Source: Citrus sinensis (Eukaryota > Streptophyta > Magnoliopsida > Sapindales > Rutaceae). Taken from it: a DNA stretch of 64,000 nt. Location: contig NC_068563.1 in assembly GCF_022201045.2 (NCBI RefSeq), forward strand, positions 3,658,001 to 3,722,000, given 5' to 3'. The notes beneath the pieces are model-generated. The model searched no databases. It was not told the origin of the DNA and saw only the letters and a program-made list of their open reading frames with translations. Below, one piece after another: positions 60,371 to 64,000 of the stretch. The position numbers and the translations under genes were made by a program. Numbering within the stretch: the first letter of the stretch is position 1; each line of letters begins with the position of its first letter.

Positions 60371-61587
60371 TTTTATTTAAATTTTAACAAAATTCAAAAT
60401 CGTAAATTAGATGAGCATTTCAATCGGACATCAGGATTGTGACAAAAAAACAAACATTAACATGAAGGAATTATCATTATCATATTTGTGTAAATGTGAA
60501 AGCCTTACGTTTCTTGGATCGTGGCGTATACTTTTTTCAATTATTCCATTTTGGTCATTATCTTCAAGAAGGGGATCTGAAGAAGTAATTGATTAATTAA
60601 TAAAAAAGGCCACATAGAAGCTAACCTCCAATTTCTCCATCTTATCCACTAAGTAATGGAGGATGGAACCACCAGCAATTGTTTCATGTTACTGTAAGTG
60701 AAATAATAATGCATAATTTGGGAGTACAGAGTCTACAGACTGTACAGGGGGCGGTGAGGGATGGCCTACGGACCATGCATACACTGACAGGCAAGCTTGA
60801 GCCAATTAGAATGAATGCTTTCAACTTCATGCCAAAAACTTTTGCTTTATTCACTAGAGTTGTGGGTATTGTTTGGTTCCATTTTTCAGTTTTTTTTTTT
60901 TTTTTGTTTTTGTTTTTCTTCTGCTGCAAAACTTTTGGATTCAATCAATGTGAAGTTGATTTGAAACCAGAAAGTCAAAAATACAGCAGTAGATTTGATT
61001 AGCAGGTCACCTATCGCGGTCTTTTTAATTTATAACGTCAATACTTACTTGCAATGAATCACAAAAGTTTACTATGCATTATTACTACGTGTCTAATTGT
61101 TCATCATATAATAACTACTGATACCTAACGAGCCATCCTCTTGGAAGAGACATCGACCAATTAAAAAACCTAGCCATTTGGTTGGCCATTCGTTTGTTCA
61201 AAGATTTTGGGGCGCCGAGGATATTTCAAGCCGAAGGCAAAATATCACTGCATATTTTTTGTCCTATCTGCAGCTAATGAATGATGCTCAGGCGGACATG
61301 AAAGCTTTTTTTACTTTTGTTCATTTGTTTATTATTATTTTTCTGGGACACAAGTTCATCTTTCCTGATAAGAAATCACCATCACCAGTATGGCCCAGGC
61401 AACCTACAGTTAGATAATAATACATTCACTTCCCTGCAGGACTGTACATTCTTCTTCTTCCCCATCTCACTTGCCTTAAATTTAGCAACAAGATTAGAAA
61501 ATTTGATAACCAAAAGTCATTTGTAAGAAGTTTAATTAACTGAATCAACAAAATATTCACATTTGATTAATTAGCATAGAAAGCTGC
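60371..61587. other. intergenic, no gene supported
   Basis: Several open frames of 60-107 codons exist here, without domain signatures or linked exons. They are interrupted by homopolymers such as the T-run at about 60891-60905. Confidence 0.45.
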
Positions 61588-61626
61588 TCTCTCTCTCTCT
61601 CTCCCCCCCCCCCCCCCCCCCTCTCT
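61588..61626. repeat. (CT)n followed by a poly-C tract
   Basis: CTCTCT... passes into an uninterrupted run of about 18 C and returns to CTCTCT. On the minus strand this is a long G-run. The exact length may be affected by sequencing or assembly. Confidence 0.9.
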
Positions 61627-61754
61627 AAAGATTTGGCTCTATGTACAGAAGTGAGAACCCCATCTTCCCCTAAAGCAAACAAAACAAACGCAAATAAAAT
61701 AAAACCATGCCACAAGAAAAGTAATTGACGAAGACAGTATTTATGACAAAAAAT

Positions 61755-61931
61755 TCACGGAATAATGCCAACGAGAGGGGCTGGAGCGACAACAAAAGTA
61801 GTCGTTGAGATGTTTTCAGGTGACTCGCTTCGATGAATCACTGCGCCAACCGCTTCTGCTACAACCAACACGAACTCGATTGCCAATTTCACCAACTCTA
61901 TGCACATCTCCAACCTCTGAATCATCATCAT
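61755..61931 (-). CDS. small hypothetical protein, 58 aa, hydrophobic helix
   Basis: The minus-strand ORF starts at a triple ATG (MMMIQRLEMC) and ends ...APLVGIIP. Residues about 8-32 (EMCIELVKLAIEFVLVVAEAV and on) form a strongly hydrophobic amphipathic helix with two or three Glu, followed by a polar tail and a Pro-rich end. The base composition (about 48% GC) is far above the flanks, and third positions look codon-like, which suggests a real gene. A purine-rich (GAA)n leader upstream (61980-62020 complement) resembles a plant 5' UTR. I do not recognise the family and assign no function. Membrane association is an inference from the helix. An overlapping plus-strand frame (61805-62122) appears to be its shadow. 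Confidence 0.5.
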   Translation of the reverse strand: MMMIQRLEMCIELVKLAIEFVLVVAEAVGAVIHRSESPENISTTTFVVAPAPLVGIIP

Positions 61932-62639
61932 GGCCGCCTGCTACGAATGCAAAAAATCCAACTTATTATTATGTTTCTCACGATCTTCTTCTTCTTCTTC
62001 CTCTTCCTCTTCTTCTAATCTCAGCGTCACTAAGTTATAAAGACTGCAAGCGAGAACAAGTAAGCTTTATATTGCCCTTTCGAAGCACCCGAAAGCCAAT
62101 AACCTGTGGCACAAGGAATTAAGGTAAGTGTAAGCTCATTATCAAGATGATTTATGAAGAAACACACAAGGCAGCAGAATATAAGTACATGTTTATCCAT
62201 TGATCGAGTATAACACATCAGGCTTCAAGACATGGAATGAGTGGTGACAGCGACACATTTTTTTAACAATATGAATAAGAATTTTAATTAGAATAATATA
62301 ATTAACTATTACTGGATCTTAGATTTGATCATTGTAATTCACGGAAAGTCTAATAGTGGAAAATGGGGTCAATGGTGTCTATAAAGAACGAAACATTCGA
62401 GGAAATGGTGGGGGTCTCACTTCTGGAAATAGTGAAACTGCATACATCTATGTATAAATAATGTAAGGATAGTGCTTAATGAAATTATTGCATCTCTGCA
62501 ACTTACCATTATTCTATTCAATAATACAGAAGCTCACTTAAAATAAAATAACACTTGGGCTTAATTAGATTATTGTAACTTTGAAACTTACCATTATTAT
62601 ATTCAATACATACAGAAATTCACTTTTTACTTTTTTTTT
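61932..62639. other. upstream region of the small ORF, then AT-rich spacer
   Basis: The first 100 bases include a (GAA/GGA)n purine tract on the minus strand. The rest is AT-rich with no gene seen. A short imperfect repeat (CTTACCATTATT...ATTCAATA) occurs near 62503 and 62587. Confidence 0.45.
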
Positions 62640-63430
62640 AATGGAAAAATATCACTGCTTCACTTTTATTTTACTTTATATTCATCCAACTGCCATAAAA
62701 ATTTAACATGTTATCTACACTACCTTTCTTTTTAAATTTGTGTCAATTAACTACTTTTGTACTAACACTGTTAAATAGTTTAAACGAAATGACAATTTTA
62801 CTCTAAAATAAATTAAAAGACCATTTCATCTTATAAAAACTTTTACAAATAACAAAATTATAATTATAAAAATACCCATAATTTAATAAAAATAAATTCC
62901 AAGTAGAGGTGCTCAGGTGATTTTTATCAAATTTAGATTTCACAAATTTAATAATTATTTTTATTAAAAATTTAATATTTTTCCAAATTTTAATAAAAAT
63001 AATGAATTTATTTATTAAAAAATTATATTTTGCAAAATTTTATTAAAATAACTGAATTATTTATTAAAAAATAAATCTCAAAATTTTAATAATTTAGGGG
63101 ATTTTTATTAAATCCCAAAATTTTGCAATTATTTTTATAATTATAAATTTTTATTAAAAAACAAAAATTCTAATTTTGAGATTTATTTTTATTAAATTTA
63201 GGGATATTTTATAATTATAATTTTTTATTTTTTAAAATTTTTATAAAATAAAATATTATTTATTTAGGGTAAAACTATCATTTCATTTAAATTATTTAAC
63301 GATATTAATGTAAAAGTGGTTAATTGATATAAATTTAAAAAGAAATATAGTATCTAAAATATATTAAAATTTTATAGTGATTAAATGAAAATAAGATAAA
63401 ATAAAAGTGGTGCAATGACAATTTTTTTTT
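62640..63430. mobile_element. long foldback element, arms about 265 bp
   Basis: The left arm (about 62640-62905) and the reverse complement of the right arm (about 63165-63430) are colinear over their whole length: TATCACTGCTTCACTTTTATTTTA pairs with the GTCATTGCACCACTTTTATTTTA counterpart, followed by matching TTTCTTTTTAAATTTGTGTC, AACTACTTTT, GAAATGACAATTTTAC and ATTATAATTATAAAAATACCC stretches. The 260-base centre is itself made of short A/T inverted repeats. There is no coding capacity. Long inverted arms of this kind occur in Mutator-like and foldback MITEs. The ends are approximate. Confidence 0.75.
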
Positions 63431-64000
63431 ATAAAAAAATGACATCAATCTGACGTGCCATGAAGTATTAGGCGATACTTGAAACACTTGTGACAAGTGT
63501 AACGTATTAATTCCTAATGTGCCAATAGACTCCATTAATTCATTTAAAATACAAATCTATTTTGATGTCATTTGAACTTGCAATTAAAAGGATCACATAT
63601 ATTCATTACCTTTTGATAAATTCTACACGTCACGTCACGTCACCTCACAAGTTTAAACACATTAACTTTTTTTATTTTCTTTTTTTTGCCCTTTTTTCCA
63701 TAAAACAAAATGCCTTTTTGAATTGTCCTTTTTTTTTTTCCTCATAAAACAAAATGCCTTTTTGAATTGTTGCCTAAATGAAAGTCCCATCGCTATTAAA
63801 GTTAATTGCGAGATTTGAAGCAACCAATAATCGAGTCCCAGTACAAATTACGACCTAAATGAAAATCATATCTTGAGATATTAATTATCATTTTATTATC
63901 TCTCAAAATGTTTATATTGAAATTATATTTTGAAAAAAATGAAGTCGAGATTCTCGTGAACCCCCTTTTTGAATATTTAAGTTAAACACAATTAGAACAC
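63431..64000. other. intergenic, includes a short direct repeat
   Basis: No gene seen. CATAAAACAAAATGCCTTTT plus TGAATTGT occurs twice (63700-63727 and about 63743-63770), and a CACGTCACGTCACGTCAC run is near 63629-63646. Confidence 0.5.

Noticed and set aside
60679-61002. 107-codon plus-strand frame
   Set aside because: It runs through a long T homopolymer coding poly-Phe and shows no domain.
61805-62122. 105-codon plus-strand frame opposite the 58-aa ORF
   Set aside because: Its Leu-rich and Ser/Pro-rich parts are the complement of the minus-strand ORF and its GAA-rich leader. The minus frame has the better start context and a coherent helix.
1-64000. CRISPR arrays, bacterial-type operons or prophage
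   Set aside because: The repeats present are tandem, inverted or transposon-derived without regular spacers, and all genes have eukaryotic structure.

Overview
This is nuclear DNA from a eudicot plant. Genes are split by short GT-AG introns, intergenic DNA is very AT-rich with many A/T runs and TA/GA/CA microsatellites, there are three pol III tRNA genes, and every recognisable protein is a plant family member. I cannot fix the species; a woody core eudicot is a guess.

Gene layout, left to right: tRNA-Ile(AAU) (minus); a LARP6-type RNA-binding protein with a PAM2-like motif (minus, 10 coding exons, 424 aa); an HHO/NIGT1-type GARP transcriptional repressor (minus, 5 exons, 407 aa); a long gene-poor stretch; a DEK_C plus two-SWIB-domain chromatin protein (minus, about 8 exons, one junction unresolved); an OTP51-type PPR/LAGLIDADG organelle splicing factor (minus, 2 exons, 787 aa); a single-exon carboxylesterase of the CXE/GID1-like class (minus, 331 aa); a transposon-dense block at 41.5-48.6 kb; an OST1/SnRK2.6-type ABA-signalling kinase (plus, 8 coding exons, 363 aa); tRNA-Val(CAC) and tRNA-Trp(CCA) facing each other; a methylesterase of the MES/SABP2 family (plus, 3 exons, 289 aa); and a 58-residue ORF near 61.8 kb (minus). 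The genes belong to unrelated pathways (nutrient response, ABA signalling, plastid RNA splicing, chromatin, ester hydrolysis) and do not form a cluster or operon-like system.

The mobile DNA is the more unusual part. It includes a hAT-like element with a 7/8-matching 8-bp target duplication (4610-5397), a solo LTR with 4-bp target duplication (6181-6629), two tRNA-derived SINE-like insertions inside introns (LARP6 and MES), several foldback MITEs (28.5, 29.7, 35.9, 59.6 and 62.6-63.4 kb), and a three-copy AT-rich family (40.2, 58.5, 59.8 kb). At 41.57-48.55 kb a unit of about 1.7 kb is directly duplicated; the left copy has been interrupted by a Harbinger-like element, an LTR and LTR-bearing sequence, and the right copy preserves close to the uninterrupted form.

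I found no CRISPR, operon or clearly new multi-gene system. The observations I would follow first are the nested duplication, the exon-pair duplication in the SWIB gene, the small ORF, and the long foldback at the right end. Exon boundaries were inferred by eye from splice consensus and reading-frame continuity; no alignment or expression data were used.
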